A program made the translations under genes and the position numbers. From positions 261,501 to 325,500 of the forward strand of contig NZ_CP116304.1 of assembly GCF_028010285.1 (NCBI RefSeq): DNA of 64,000 nucleotides, in the 5' to 3' direction. This DNA comes from Pseudomonas sp. Q1-7. GTDB lineage: Bacteria > Pseudomonadota > Gammaproteobacteria > Pseudomonadales > Pseudomonadaceae. This document shows positions 55,758 to 64,000 of the stretch, piece after piece; within the stretch, counting starts at the first letter, position 1; each line of letters opens with the position of its first letter. Under the pieces are notes generated by a model. It saw only the letters and a list, made by a program, of their open reading frames with translations. It did not search any database and was not told the DNA's origin.

Positions 55758-56668
55758 GGATGGCCCCCGGCGGCGCCCGGCTTGAAGCGCAGGCTGTAGA
55801 GCAGCATCGCCAGCAGCACGAAGCCGAGCAGGGCGAAGGACAGCGCCGCGCCCAGTGGCCAGTTGTGGGAGGCGCCGAACTGCAGCTGGATCAGGTTGCC
55901 GATCATCAGCGACTTACCGCCCCCCAGCAGCTCGGGAATGATGTAGTTGCCCAGCGAAGGGATGAACACCAGGATCGCCCCGGCGATTATCCCCGGCATG
56001 GCCAGCGGCACGATGACCCGGCGCAAGGCCTGGAAGCGGTTGGCGCCCAGGTCGAAGGCGGCCTCCACCAGGCGCCAGTCGAGCTTTTCCAGGCTGGTGT
56101 AGATGGGCAGCACCATGAAGGGCAGGAAGCTGTAGAGCAGGCCGATGACCACAGCGACATCGGTGTAGAGCAATCCCAGGGCGCCGTCCGACAGGCCGAA
56201 CACGCCGAGGCCGCTGTCCACCAGGCCGCCATTGCGCAACAGCAGGATCCAGGCGTAGACCCGCACCAGCAGATTGGTCCAGAAGGGGACCGTGACCAGG
56301 AACAGCAGCAGGTTGCGCCTGCGCTCGCTCTGCAGGGCCAGGTAGAGCGCGGTGGGGAAGCCGATCAGCAGGCAACCGAAGGTGGTCAGCACCGAAAGCC
56401 AGAAAGAACGCTGGAAGATCTGCAGGTAGTCGGTATTGAACACCAGGCTGTCATCCAGATCGCGCTCGTAGAGGAAGTTGATGTAGGCCTCTACGGAATA
56501 CTGGTCCCACTTCACGCCGCCGTAATCGCCGGGCGCCAGGATCGACACCAGGAACATGATCCCCAGCGGCAGCACCAGGAAGGCCAGCAGGGCGAGCATG
56601 GCCGGGCTGGTGAGCAGCAGGCGCCGGCGCAGTTGGCGAACTGCCGCCTGGGCGCGCAGGGTGCTCAT
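55754..56668 (-). CDS. Polyamine ABC transporter permease (PotH-like)
   Basis: A 304-residue permease with six predicted helices and the EAA loop [31 protein letters not shown]. It overlaps the ATPase gene by 4 bp at its start and the second permease gene by 4 bp at its end, indicating coupled translation. Confidence 0.92.
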   Translation of the reverse strand: MSTLRAQAAVRQLRRRLLLTSPAMLALLAFLVLPLGIMFLVSILAPGDYGGVKWDQYSVEAYINFLYERDLDDSLVFNTDYLQIFQRSFWLSVLTTFGCLLIGFPTALYLALQSERRRNLLLFLVTVPFWTNLLVRVYAWILLLRNGGLVDSGLGVFGLSDGALGLLYTDVAVVIGLLYSFLPFMVLPIYTSLEKLDWRLVEAAFDLGANRFQALRRVIVPLAMPGIIAGAILVFIPSLGNYIIPELLGGGKSLMIGNLIQLQFGASHNWPLGAALSFALLGFVLLAMLLYSLRFKPGAAGGHP

Positions 56669-57714
56669 TCAGGCAGCACCCGGACGGCTTCGCTGGGCAC
56701 CTGCACCCGCACTTTCTCACCGGCGGAGTGGGCGGTCAGCGCGCCGTTGCGGTTCTGCTGGCGCACGCGGAAGCCGCTCTGGCCGGCGACGTTGAGGTGG
56801 TAGACGGTGTCGGTGCCGACATACACCACGTTCTCGATCTCGCCGGCCAGGTTGCCCTGGTCGTCGAGGCAGGTGCGCTCCGGGCGGATCGCCAGGGTCA
56901 CCGCGCCGCGTCGCGGGCTATAGGCGCTGAGCAGTTGGCCGTCGGGCAGCAGCACCCCGCGCTCCAGGGCCTCGCCTTCGAGGAAGTTGGTTTCGCCGAT
57001 GAAGTCCGCCACCGTGCGGTTCAGCGGGGCCTCGTAGATTTCCGTGGGTGTGCCGACCTGGAGAATGCGGCCCTTGCTCATGACGGCAATGCGGTCGGAC
57101 ATGGTCAGGGCTTCTTCCTGGTCGTGGGTGACGAAGATGAAGGTGATGCCGGTTTCGTGCTGCAGGCGCTTGAGCTCGATCTGCATCTCCTTGCGCAGCT
57201 TCTGGTCCAGCGCCGAGAGGGATTCGTCCAGCAGCAGCACCTTGGGCTTGTTGGCCAGGGCGCGGGCCAGGGCGATGCGCTGTTGCTGGCCGCCGGACAG
57301 CTGGTCGGCGCGGCGCCCGCCCACATCCGGCAGTTTCACCAGCTCCAGCATGCGCTGCACCGTGGCGTCGATCTCTTGGCGCCCGAGGCCACGCATCTCC
57401 AGGCCGAAGCCGATGTTCTGCGCCACCGTCATGTGGGGGAACAGGGCGTAGCTCTGGAACACGGTGTTGACCGGCCGGCGAAAAGGCGGGAGGCCCTGCA
57501 TCGCTTCGCCGTAGAGGCGGATCGTGCCGGTGCTGGGCTGCTCGAAGCCGGCGATGAGTCGCAGGAGGGTGGTCTTGCCGCAGCCGGAGGGACCGAGGAG
57601 GGTGAAGAACTCGTTGGCGCGGATTTCCAGGGACACATCGTCGAGGGCCTTCACGCCCTGCCCAGGATCGCCGAACTCCATGCACACACGGTCGACACTG
57701 ATCGCGCTGGTCAT
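56665..57714 (-). CDS. Polyamine ABC transporter ATP-binding protein (PotG-like)
   Basis: A 349-residue ATPase with Walker [17 protein letters not shown], signature [15 protein letters not shown], Walker [12 protein letters not shown] and the H-loop FVTHDQEEA, followed by a TOBE-type regulatory domain. The ATG at 57714 is chosen over a GTG at 57723. It is the first gene of the ABC operon, downstream of the shared polyamine box and of the AraC gene. Confidence 0.93.
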   Translation of the reverse strand: MTSAISVDRVCMEFGDPGQGVKALDDVSLEIRANEFFTLLGPSGCGKTTLLRLIAGFEQPSTGTIRLYGEAMQGLPPFRRPVNTVFQSYALFPHMTVAQNIGFGLEMRGLGRQEIDATVQRMLELVKLPDVGGRRADQLSGGQQQRIALARALANKPKVLLLDESLSALDQKLRKEMQIELKRLQHETGITFIFVTHDQEEALTMSDRIAVMSKGRILQVGTPTEIYEAPLNRTVADFIGETNFLEGEALERGVLLPDGQLLSAYSPRRGAVTLAIRPERTCLDDQGNLAGEIENVVYVGTDTVYHLNVAGQSGFRVRQQNRNGALTAHSAGEKVRVQVPSEAVRVLPE

Positions 57715-57789
57715 GCTGATCACAAGCTCTAAGGGTTTGTTCTTATTGGGCTTTTCTTCTCTCGCTGATGAAGCGGCCCTTGTTTGTCC

Positions 57790-57837
57790 CGATTCTGTCA
57801 GCAGCCCTGTCCGGTTAAGAACGATAGATCAGGTCAA
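57790..57837 (-). promoter_or_regulatory. Shared polyamine-operon box, ABC operon copy
   Basis: On the minus strand TTGACC (57837-57832) is followed after 29 bp by GCTGACAGAATCG (57802-57790), 76 bp before the ATPase start. It is the counterpart of the site at 53632-53678. Confidence 0.6.
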
Positions 57838-57900
57838 AAGGGGATATTTCCGGCCAAGTTGTGGGGGTGTGACGGGCGTCGCAGGGGCGCAGAAGCTGTA

Positions 57901-57920
57901 GGGGCGAATGAATTCGCCCC
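57901..57920. repeat. REP-like hairpin
   Basis: Eight-bp perfect arms GGGGCGAA/TTCGCCCC surround TGAA, with partial complementarity further out. It shares its core with the elements at 30726-30821 and 50863-50890. Confidence 0.85.
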
Positions 57921-57952
57921 CCACACAAGGAAGTTTCAGCCTCAGGAATGGG

Positions 57953-58969
57953 TCAGCGCCGATACAGGCTTGGCGACTGCCCGCTCCAGCGCTGGAAGGC
58001 ATGGCGGAAACTGGCGGTTTCGCTGTAGCCGAGCTGCTCGGCGATCAGGTAGATGGGCAGGTCGGTCTGCGCCAGCAACTGGCGCGCCTTGTCGTAGCGT
58101 ACTTCGTCCAGCAGGCGCTGGAAGCTGGTGTTCAGCCGCTGCAGGTGGCGGCGCAGGGTGCGTTCGGAGCGGTGCAGTTGGCGCGCCACGCTGTCCAGGT
58201 CGCAGGCCTCGCGCAGGTGATTGGCCAGGTGCTGGCGTATCTGGTCGAGCATGTCGTGACGGCTGCTGAGCTGGGCGTCCAGCTTCAGGCATTGCTGCAG
58301 GCCGTAATGGCAGGTGACCGGGTCGGCCAGCGGCAGGGGGCGTTCGAGCAGGGCCGCGTCGAAGCAGAGCGCATTGCGCGGCGCGCCGAACTCCACCGGG
58401 CAGCCCAGGATCTGCGCGTGGCTGGCGGCGTACAGCGGCGGACGATAGGCCAGGCAGACGCGCGTCGGGTGGATGCTGGTGCCGAGCAGGTCCTGCACCA
58501 CGGTGAGCAGCGAGCTCAGGCACAGCTCGGTGTTGAACACCGTCAGCTCCGGTGCGTAGCGGTAGCCGTCGGCTACCAGACGGGCCTCGGCGCCCTGCTC
58601 CTCCAGGCTCAGCTTGAAGTAGGTCCCCAGCAGCGCCGGGTGGCCGAGGGCCAGGGTGAGGGCGTCGCGCAGGGTGCGGCTGGCGAGCATGGTGTAGCCG
58701 AGCATGCCGTAGGCGGATACGTGCATGCGCAGGCCGAGGGAGAGCCCCAGGGCCGGGTCGCGGGTGCTGGCCAGCGCGTTGGCGAACACGCGCAGTTCCT
58801 GGGCATGGCTGATGAGCTTGTCGGGCGTGTCGAGGTCGGTACAGGCGACGCCGCTGCCGTCCAGCAGGCGGCTTCTGTCGATGTCGCTGTCGGCCAGGGT
58901 CGCGACGGCCAGGGCGATGGTGTGCAGGGTGGTGAGTGCGCGTGCTTCCGGTAGCAGTGCGGTAGCCAT
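57953..58969 (-). CDS. AraC-family transcriptional regulator (OruR-like)
   Basis: A 338-residue regulator with an arabinose-binding-like N-terminal domain (LGLSLGLRMHVSAYGMLGYTMLAS) and a C-terminal AraC DNA-binding domain (DSVARQLHRSERTLRRHLQRL, then PIYLIAEQLGYSETASFRHAFQRWSGQSP). It lies immediately upstream of the polyamine ABC operon on the same strand and is divergent from the carP-like gene, so it is a candidate controller of either. The effector is unknown. Confidence 0.88.
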   Translation of the reverse strand: MATALLPEARALTTLHTIALAVATLADSDIDRSRLLDGSGVACTDLDTPDKLISHAQELRVFANALASTRDPALGLSLGLRMHVSAYGMLGYTMLASRTLRDALTLALGHPALLGTYFKLSLEEQGAEARLVADGYRYAPELTVFNTELCLSSLLTVVQDLLGTSIHPTRVCLAYRPPLYAASHAQILGCPVEFGAPRNALCFDAALLERPLPLADPVTCHYGLQQCLKLDAQLSSRHDMLDQIRQHLANHLREACDLDSVARQLHRSERTLRRHLQRLNTSFQRLLDEVRYDKARQLLAQTDLPIYLIAEQLGYSETASFRHAFQRWSGQSPSLYRR

Positions 58970-59011
58970 TTTCCGTCCCCTTCTGTAACGCGCACGGTCG
59001 CATTTCGCGCG

Positions 59012-59038
59012 TTAAGCTTCAGTTCAGGCAGAGTTCCA
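59012..59038 (+). promoter_or_regulatory. Degenerate BqsR/CarR-type site upstream of carP
   Basis: TTAAG at 59012, TTCAG at 59023 and TTCCA at 59034 keep the 11-bp phase seen upstream of carO. A -10-like TATCCT begins at 59049, the same 10-bp gap after the last element as at carO. Confidence 0.6.
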
Positions 59039-59086
59039 AGGGGCTCTGTATCCTTCGGCGCGTCCTGAACCCTGAGTCCTTTTCCG

Positions 59087-60010
59087 ATGCGTGCTCTCGT
59101 GACCCCGCGGCGGCTGGTGGCCGCCATCTTGCTGCTGATTCTGGTGCTGCTCGGCATCGCCGCCCAGCAGTTCCGGCTCTTCGAACGGGGCCTGTTCGTC
59201 CTGCAAGAATGGCGCCACGCCTCCGAATGGCGGGACCGCTCCATCTGGCTGCCGGATTACCGGGTCGCCATCGAGGCCAAACCCATCGAAGGGTTGTCGG
59301 ACGACGTTTCCGCCCTGACCTACGACCCGAACCGCCACAGCCTCTTCACCGTCACCAACCAGCGCCCGGAAATCATCGAACTGTCCCTGGATGGACACCT
59401 GATCCGCCGCATCGAGCTCGTCGGATTCGGCGACCCGGAGGCGATCGAGTACATCAGCAAGGGCGTCTACGTGATCACCGACGAGCGCTTGCAGCGCCTC
59501 ATCAAGGTGCGCGTGGAGGAAAACACCACGCGCATCGATGCCGGCGAATCCCAGCAGTTGTCCCTCGGGATCGACCGCTCCGGTAACAAGGGCTTCGAGG
59601 GCCTGGCCTACGACTCGGTCGGCCAGCGCCTGTTCGTGGCCAAGGAGCGCGACCCGGTGCGCATCTACGAGATCCACGGCTTTCCCCACACCAATGCGGA
59701 CAAGCCGTTCGCCGTCCACGTGGTGGACGATCCCAAGCGCGACGCGCGTCTGTTCGTCCGTGACCTGTCCAGCCTGCAATACGATGAGGGCAGCGGCCAT
59801 TTGCTGGCGCTGTCCGACGAGTCCCGGCTGGTGCTGGAACTGAACGCCGACGGCAAGCCGATCAGCACCCTGTCCCTGCTGCGCGGCATGCACGGCCTGC
59901 AGCGGGCGGTGCCGCAGGCCGAAGGCGTGGCCATGGATAACGAAGGCAACCTCTACCTGGTCAGCGAGCCGAACCTGTTCTACGTGTTCCGCAAGCCGGC
60001 GCGCGACTGA
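59087..60010 (+). CDS. carP: SdiA-regulated-domain beta-propeller protein, CarP-like
   Basis: A 307-residue protein with an N-terminal membrane anchor or signal (about residues 9-27, LVAAILLLILVLLGIAAQ) and propeller blades: YDPNRHSLFTVTNQRPEIIEL, GFGDPEAIEYI, NKGFEGLAYDSVGQRLFVAKERDP and PQAEGVAMDNEGNLYLVSEPNLFYVF. CarP (PA0327) is the calcium-induced putative phytase-like propeller of P. aeruginosa. Its place between the polyamine ABC genes and a DUF1508 gene, and the upstream site, support the name. Its stop abuts the DUF1508 stop. Confidence 0.83.
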   Translation: MRALVTPRRLVAAILLLILVLLGIAAQQFRLFERGLFVLQEWRHASEWRDRSIWLPDYRVAIEAKPIEGLSDDVSALTYDPNRHSLFTVTNQRPEIIELSLDGHLIRRIELVGFGDPEAIEYISKGVYVITDERLQRLIKVRVEENTTRIDAGESQQLSLGIDRSGNKGFEGLAYDSVGQRLFVAKERDPVRIYEIHGFPHTNADKPFAVHVVDDPKRDARLFVRDLSSLQYDEGSGHLLALSDESRLVLELNADGKPISTLSLLRGMHGLQRAVPQAEGVAMDNEGNLYLVSEPNLFYVFRKPARD

Positions 60011-60343
60011 TCAGCTCTGGTCGTCGAGGGTGGCGCCGGGTGCGTTGTGCTTCACTGACTCGATGCCCGCACTGGCGCTGGCGGCGCTGGCGTACATCTG
60101 GCTCTGGCCGATGACCTGGCCGTTGGTGGCCTTGAGGACGAAATAGAACTTGCCGTTGCTGGCGGCCTTGCTTTCGAAGGCGCCGTCGCGAGCGGCGTTC
60201 TTGCGCACCGATTCGATGCCGTTCAGGGCGGAATCCTTGGCCTTGTACAGCTCGCTGGTGAGGATGGTCTCGCCGTTGCCGGCGTTCAGGTTGAAGTGGA
60301 ACTGGCCGTCGCTGGCCTTCTTCAGGTGGAATTTCCCGGCCAT
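60011..60343 (-). CDS. DUF1508 (YegP) tandem-domain protein
   Basis: A 110-residue protein made of two DUF1508 repeats: KASDGQFHFNLNAGNGETIL with SELYKAKDSALNGIESVRKNA, and KAASNGKFYFVLKATNGQVI with SQMYASAASASAGIESVKHNA. The start MAGKFHL at 60343 is preferred over an ATG 21 bp earlier. It is cytoplasmic, with no signal. Function is unknown. Confidence 0.92.
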   Translation of the reverse strand: MAGKFHLKKASDGQFHFNLNAGNGETILTSELYKAKDSALNGIESVRKNAARDGAFESKAASNGKFYFVLKATNGQVIGQSQMYASAASASAGIESVKHNAPGATLDDQS

Positions 60344-60435
60344 GGGTGCGTCTCCTCTGTTCATTGGCGGTGAACGGCGCCATCCGGCGCCGTGCCATCA
60401 AATCTAGACGCTTTCCCGCAGGCCGGGACGCCGCC

Positions 60436-61107
60436 TCAGGCGGTGAGGTGTTTCACGCCGTCCTGGGTGCCGAGCAGCAGCAGGTCGGCCGGGCGCGCGG
60501 CGAACAGGCCGTTGGTGACCACGCCGACGATGTTGTTGATCTGCTCTTCGAGCTGCACCGGGCTGTCGATTTGCAGGTTGTGCACGTCGAGGATGATGTT
60601 GCCGTTATCGGTCAGCACGCCCTCGCGGTAGACCGGGTCGCCGCCCAGTTTCACCAACTGGCGCGCCACATGGCTGCGGGCCATGGGGATGACTTCCACC
60701 GGCAGCGGGAAGGCGCCGAGCAGCGGGACCAGCTTGCTCCCGTCGGCGATGCAGATGAAGGTCTTGGCCACGGCGGCGACGATCTTCTCGCGGGTCAGCG
60801 CCGCGCCGCCGCCCTTGATCAGTTCGAGGCGCTCGTTGCTCTCATCGGCACCGTCGACGTAGAACTCGAGGTCGCCAACGCTGTTCAGGTCATACACCGG
60901 GATGCCGTGGCCCTTGAGGCGCTGGGCGGTGGCCTCGGAACTGGCCACGGCGCCATCGAAGGCCATCTTGTGCTGGGCCAGCAGGTCGATGAAGAAGTTG
61001 GCGGTGGAGCCGGTGCCGACGCCGATGATGCTCTTCTCATCGAGCTTGGGGAGGATGACGTCGATGGCGGCCTGGGCAACGGCCTGCTTGAGCTGGTCCT
61101 GGGTCAT
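60436..61107 (-). CDS. rpiA: Ribose-5-phosphate isomerase A
   Basis: A 223-residue RpiA with [13 protein letters not shown] (phosphate loop), [24 protein letters not shown] (catalytic Asp, Glu and Lys) and [11 protein letters not shown]. It interconverts ribose 5-phosphate and ribulose 5-phosphate. It is divergent from ilvA across 142 bp. Confidence 0.97.
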   Translation of the reverse strand: MTQDQLKQAVAQAAIDVILPKLDEKSIIGVGTGSTANFFIDLLAQHKMAFDGAVASSEATAQRLKGHGIPVYDLNSVGDLEFYVDGADESNERLELIKGGGAALTREKIVAAVAKTFICIADGSKLVPLLGAFPLPVEVIPMARSHVARQLVKLGGDPVYREGVLTDNGNIILDVHNLQIDSPVQLEEQINNIVGVVTNGLFAARPADLLLLGTQDGVKHLTA

Positions 61108-61249
61108 GCTGTGGGGTCCGAATGGAGGAGAGTCGAGGGCGCGGATTATAGCCGGTCGGCCGGGTAAAACCCCGCAATCTCTGTGGTCGCCCGACGAATC
61201 CCTGGGGTAGACTCGCGCTTCCCGTGAAATGCCCGCCAGTGAAGCCGCG

Positions 61250-62764
61250 ATGCTTGAAGAATACGTGAAGAAGACCCTGACCTCGCGCGTCTACGACGTC
61301 GCCGTGGAAACGCCCCTGCAGCCCGCCCGTCAGCTCACCGAGCGCCTGGGCAACCAGATCCTGCTCAAGCGCGAGGACCTGCAGCCGGTCTACTCCTTCA
61401 AGATTCGCGGCGCGTACAACAAGATCGCCCAGCTGTCCCGCGAGGAACTGGCGCGCGGCGTGGTCACCGCTTCGGCCGGCAACCATGCCCAGGGCGTGGC
61501 CCTGGCGGCGCGCGAGCTGGGCGTGAAGGCGACCATCGTGATGCCGCGCACCACGCCGGAACTGAAGGTGCAGGGCGTGCGTGCCCGCGGCGGCAAAGTG
61601 GTGCTGCACGGCGACGCCTTCCCCGACGCCCTGGCCCACTCGCTGAAGCTGGTGGAAGAGAAGGGCTACGTCTACATCCACCCCTACGACGACCCGGAAG
61701 TGATCGCCGGCCAGGGTACGGTGGCGATGGAAATCCTCCGCCAGCACCCCGGCCGCCTGGACGCGATCTTCGTCCCGGTGGGCGGTGGCGGCCTGGTGGC
61801 GGGCATCGCCGCCTTCGTCAAATACCTGCGTCCCGAGGTGAAGGTGATCGGCGTCGAGCCGGATGACTCCAATTGCCTGCAGGCCGCCCTGGCTGCCGGC
61901 GAGCGCGTGGTGCTCGGCCAGGTCGGACTGTTCGCCGATGGCGTGGCGGTGGCGCAGATCGGCCAGCACACCTTCGATATCTGCAAGCGGTACGTGGATG
62001 AGGTGATCACCGTCAGCACCGACGAAATCTGTGCGGCGATCAAGGACATCTACGACGATACCCGCTCCATCACCGAACCCGCCGGCGCCCTGGCGGTGGC
62101 CGGGATCAAGAAGTATGTCGAGCGCGAGGGCGTGCGTGACCACACCCTGGTGGCGATCGACTCCGGCGCCAACATCAACTTCGACCGGCTGCGCCACGTG
62201 GCCGAGCGTGCCGAGCTGGGTGAAAAGCGCGAGGCGATCATCGCCGTGACCATCCCGGAGCGCCCTGGCAGCTTCAAGGCCTTCTGCGAGGCCATCGGCA
62301 AGCGCCAGATCACCGAATTCAACTACCGCTACAACACCGACGCCGAGGCGCACATCTTCGTCGGTGTGCAGACCCACCCGGAAACCGACCCGCGCGCGGC
62401 GCTGGTGGACAACCTGCGTGCCCAGGGTTTCCCGGTGCTGGACCTGACCGACAACGAACTGGCCAAGCTGCATATCCGCCACATGGTGGGTGGCCATGCG
62501 GTGCGTATCAGCGACGAGTTGGTCTTCCGCTTCGAGTTCCCCGAGCGTCCGGGCGCGCTGTTCAACTTCCTCCACAAGCTGGGCGGCCGTTGGAACATCA
62601 CCATGTTCCACTATCGCAATCACGGCGCCGCCGACGGCCGCGTGGTGGCTGGGCTGCAGGTGCCGGCGGAAGAGCGCGGCCAGGTGCGCGAGGCACTGGA
62701 TGCCATCGGCTACCCCTATTGGGATGAGAGCGACAACCCTGCTTACCAGCTCTTCCTCGGCTGA
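61250..62764 (+). CDS. ilvA: Biosynthetic threonine deaminase IlvA
   Basis: A 504-residue PLP enzyme starting [10 protein letters not shown] at 61250. The PLP lysine is in [11 protein letters not shown], the phosphate loop in [13 protein letters not shown], and two C-terminal ACT-like regulatory domains (about 330-500; [17 protein letters not shown] and [22 protein letters not shown]) give isoleucine/valine control. It is the same length as P. aeruginosa IlvA1. It commits threonine to isoleucine synthesis. Confidence 0.96.
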   Translation: MLEEYVKKTLTSRVYDVAVETPLQPARQLTERLGNQILLKREDLQPVYSFKIRGAYNKIAQLSREELARGVVTASAGNHAQGVALAARELGVKATIVMPRTTPELKVQGVRARGGKVVLHGDAFPDALAHSLKLVEEKGYVYIHPYDDPEVIAGQGTVAMEILRQHPGRLDAIFVPVGGGGLVAGIAAFVKYLRPEVKVIGVEPDDSNCLQAALAAGERVVLGQVGLFADGVAVAQIGQHTFDICKRYVDEVITVSTDEICAAIKDIYDDTRSITEPAGALAVAGIKKYVEREGVRDHTLVAIDSGANINFDRLRHVAERAELGEKREAIIAVTIPERPGSFKAFCEAIGKRQITEFNYRYNTDAEAHIFVGVQTHPETDPRAALVDNLRAQGFPVLDLTDNELAKLHIRHMVGGHAVRISDELVFRFEFPERPGALFNFLHKLGGRWNITMFHYRNHGAADGRVVAGLQVPAEERGQVREALDAIGYPYWDESDNPAYQLFLG

Positions 62765-62787
62765 GCGGGGCGTCGCTGCGGCGGAGC

Positions 62788-62818
62788 GGGCGGCTGCTAG
62801 GCTTTGACTCAGCCGCCC
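62788..62818 (+). other. 8-bp perfect inverted repeat after ilvA
   Basis: GGGCGGCT (62788-62795) and AGCCGCCC (62811-62818) flank a 15-base loop, 24 bp past the ilvA stop and 22 bp before the next start. There is no T-tract, so a terminator is doubtful. Confidence 0.4.
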
Positions 62819-62840
62819 ACGCCTGACAAGGACCCGTTTC

Positions 62841-63299
62841 ATGGAAAACTACCTGCTGTTGCGTATCCTCCACGGCCTGGCCACCCTGCTGTTCTTCGGC
62901 GGGCTGGCGGGGCTGGCCTGGTACGGCTGGCGCAACTTTCGCTCTGGCGATGCCGACCTGCTCGGGTCCAGCCTGCGGCGCATCCTGCTGATCGGCGTAC
63001 CGTTGCTGATTCTGGTCGGCGCGTCGCTGCCGGTCAGCGGTTGGTGGATGGTCGACCTGGCAGGCCTGCCGCTTGGCCAGACCTGGTTGCTGGGTGGCGC
63101 CATCCTTTATCTGTTCGGCTGCATTGCCTGGCTGCTGCTGTTCGGCCGCATCGCGCGGCTGCGGGAACAGGCGCTCGCCGAGGGCGGGCCGGCGGCCGGT
63201 CCGGTGCGACGCAGCCTGAAGTTCGGCGCCGTGTATGGCGCGTGCGGTCTGCTGCTGTTTCTCGCCGTGCTGGCGCTGATGCTGGCCAAACCGCTCTGA
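62841..63299 (+). CDS. DUF2269-type integral membrane protein
   Basis: A 152-residue protein with four membrane helices, starting LLLRILHGLATLLFFGGLAG with a conserved His in helix 1. It resembles DUF2269/CopD-like heme or metal membrane proteins. It is a paralogue of the next gene, with 19 bp between them, and probably in one operon. Function is unknown. Confidence 0.82.
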   Translation: MENYLLLRILHGLATLLFFGGLAGLAWYGWRNFRSGDADLLGSSLRRILLIGVPLLILVGASLPVSGWWMVDLAGLPLGQTWLLGGAILYLFGCIAWLLLFGRIARLREQALAEGGPAAGPVRRSLKFGAVYGACGLLLFLAVLALMLAKPL

Positions 63300-63318
63300 G
63301 GCGCGGCGCCAGGCTCGC

Positions 63319-63786
63319 ATGACCCTCTACTTCCTCCTCAAGACTGTCCATGGCCTGTTGGCCGCCGTGCTGCTCGGTACGATGGCGGTCGGGTTGTTCT
63401 TCGCCCATCGGGCGCGCAAGGTCGGAGACCCCCAACAGGTCGCCATGACCTTTTCCTCGCTTGTGCGGCTGGATCTCTGGTTCATCGCCAGTTCCGCCAT
63501 GCTGTTGCCGCTGACCGGCCTGGCACTGGCCAAGGTGGGTGGATGGCCCGTGGGCCAGCTCTGGTTGCTGTGGAGTACCGGGCTTTACCTGTTGGCGGCG
63601 CTCTGCTGGCTACCGCTGTTCTGGCTCCAGGTACGCATCCGCAATCGGGCGCGCCGGGCTCTGCGGGACGGCCAGCCGCTCGCGCCGGCGATTGCGGCTT
63701 ATCTGGTCTTACGCACTTGGCTGGCGGTATTTCTGCTGGGGGTGCTGGTGGCGGTCTACGCGCTGATGGTGATCAAGCCGCTCTGA
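63319..63786 (+). CDS. DUF2269-type integral membrane protein, second copy
   Basis: A 155-residue four-helix protein aligning with the preceding gene product throughout: LLKTVHGLLAAVLLGTMAVG, LPLTGLALAKVGGWPVGQLWLL and the VMIKPL end matching LMLAKPL. It keeps the helix-1 His. It is a tandem duplicate; function is unknown. Confidence 0.82.
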   Translation: MTLYFLLKTVHGLLAAVLLGTMAVGLFFAHRARKVGDPQQVAMTFSSLVRLDLWFIASSAMLLPLTGLALAKVGGWPVGQLWLLWSTGLYLLAALCWLPLFWLQVRIRNRARRALRDGQPLAPAIAAYLVLRTWLAVFLLGVLVAVYALMVIKPL

Positions 63787-63806
63787 GCGGCTGCGCACGG
63801 CAGGAC

Positions 63807-64000
63807 CTAGCGCAGGGAAATCACCGGCCAGCCGCGCCTCTCTGCTTCGGCGCGGAGTTTCGGGTCAGGGTCCACCGCCACCGGGCGGGTCACCTGCTCC
63901 AGCAGCGGCAAGTCGTTCAGCGAGTCGCTGTAGAAGCTGCTGTCCTCCAGGCTGAAGCCGGTCTCTCCCAGCCAGCGGGCGAGTCGGGTCACCTTGCCTT
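63807..64000 (-). CDS. HAD-superfamily phosphatase (IB-like), C-terminal part only
   Basis: The frame enters from the right edge, so the start is outside. The visible 64 residues contain [11 protein letters not shown], the HAD motif IV (two acidic residues binding Mg), and end [23 protein letters not shown], as in phosphoserine-phosphatase-like HAD-IB enzymes. The substrate cannot be judged from this part. Confidence 0.82.
   Translation of the reverse strand, partial: GKVTRLARWLGETGFSLEDSSFYSDSLNDLPLLEQVTRPVAVDPDPKLRAEAERRGWPVISLR

Overview
The window is a high-GC gammaproteobacterial chromosome segment and reads as Pseudomonas (sensu lato, near the aeruginosa/resinovorans side). The basis is gene content and order: ftsYEX-rpoH, thiS-thiG-trmB, hemW-rdgB, metXW, yggT-proC-yggS-pilT-pilU, serA with a divergent D-2-hydroxyglutarate dehydrogenase, and an APC-permease/acetylpolyamine-deacetylase/spermidine-putrescine ABC cluster match P. 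aeruginosa PAO1 neighbourhoods as I recall them. No tRNA, rRNA, complete insertion sequence, integrase or CRISPR array was seen.

Layout: 1-4303 holds the long-chain alcohol oxidation locus laoA(partial)-laoB-laoC with divergent repressor laoR. 4300-8778 carries a YheT-like hydrolase, rsmD and two paired M16 peptidases. 8922-12974 is ftsY-ftsE-ftsX-rpoH. 13035-18238 has small envelope genes, mtgA, thiS-thiG-trmB and a DUF1329 gene. 18425-23086 is a minus-strand run through hemW, rdgB, metW and metX. 23198-27801 holds a dynamin-like GTPase, yggU, yggT, proC and yggS. 27965-30184 is pilT-pilU, followed by a TM2 protein. 30948-33508 is the reverse transsulfuration pair (PLP beta-synthase with CBS domains, then a gamma-lyase).

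33509-35545 is an AT-richer accessory patch. It is bounded by two copies of the gamma-lyase 3' end (about 135 bp, in direct orientation) and holds a truncated TolC-family gene, a small LuxR-type regulator and unassigned DNA. It lies where two PAO1-like synteny blocks (about PA0364-PA0400 and PA0305-PA0335) are joined, so it marks a rearrangement point.

35666-45664 carries a secreted ALO-type oxidase, an AHL acylase (HacB-like) with divergent AraC regulator, and small enzymes and envelope proteins. 45841-49377 is serA, D-2-hydroxyglutarate dehydrogenase and a fumarylacetoacetate-hydrolase-family gene. 49463-60010 is bracketed by two SdiA-regulated-type beta-propeller genes (the second is carP-like). 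It contains carO, the operon APC permease-aphB, the ABC operon ATPase-permease-permease-binding protein, and an AraC regulator. 60011-64000 has a DUF1508 protein, rpiA, ilvA, two DUF2269-type membrane proteins and a HAD phosphatase fragment.

The strongest regulatory observations are: (i) TTAAG-type half-sites repeated every 11 bp upstream of carO and, in degenerate form, carP, matching the BqsR/CarR site described for P. aeruginosa; (ii) an identical 13-mer plus a TTGACC box at nearly the same spacing upstream of both polyamine transport operons; (iii) a perfect 12-bp inverted repeat between hacB and its AraC neighbour; (iv) a strongly structured serA 3' region ending in a shared terminator.
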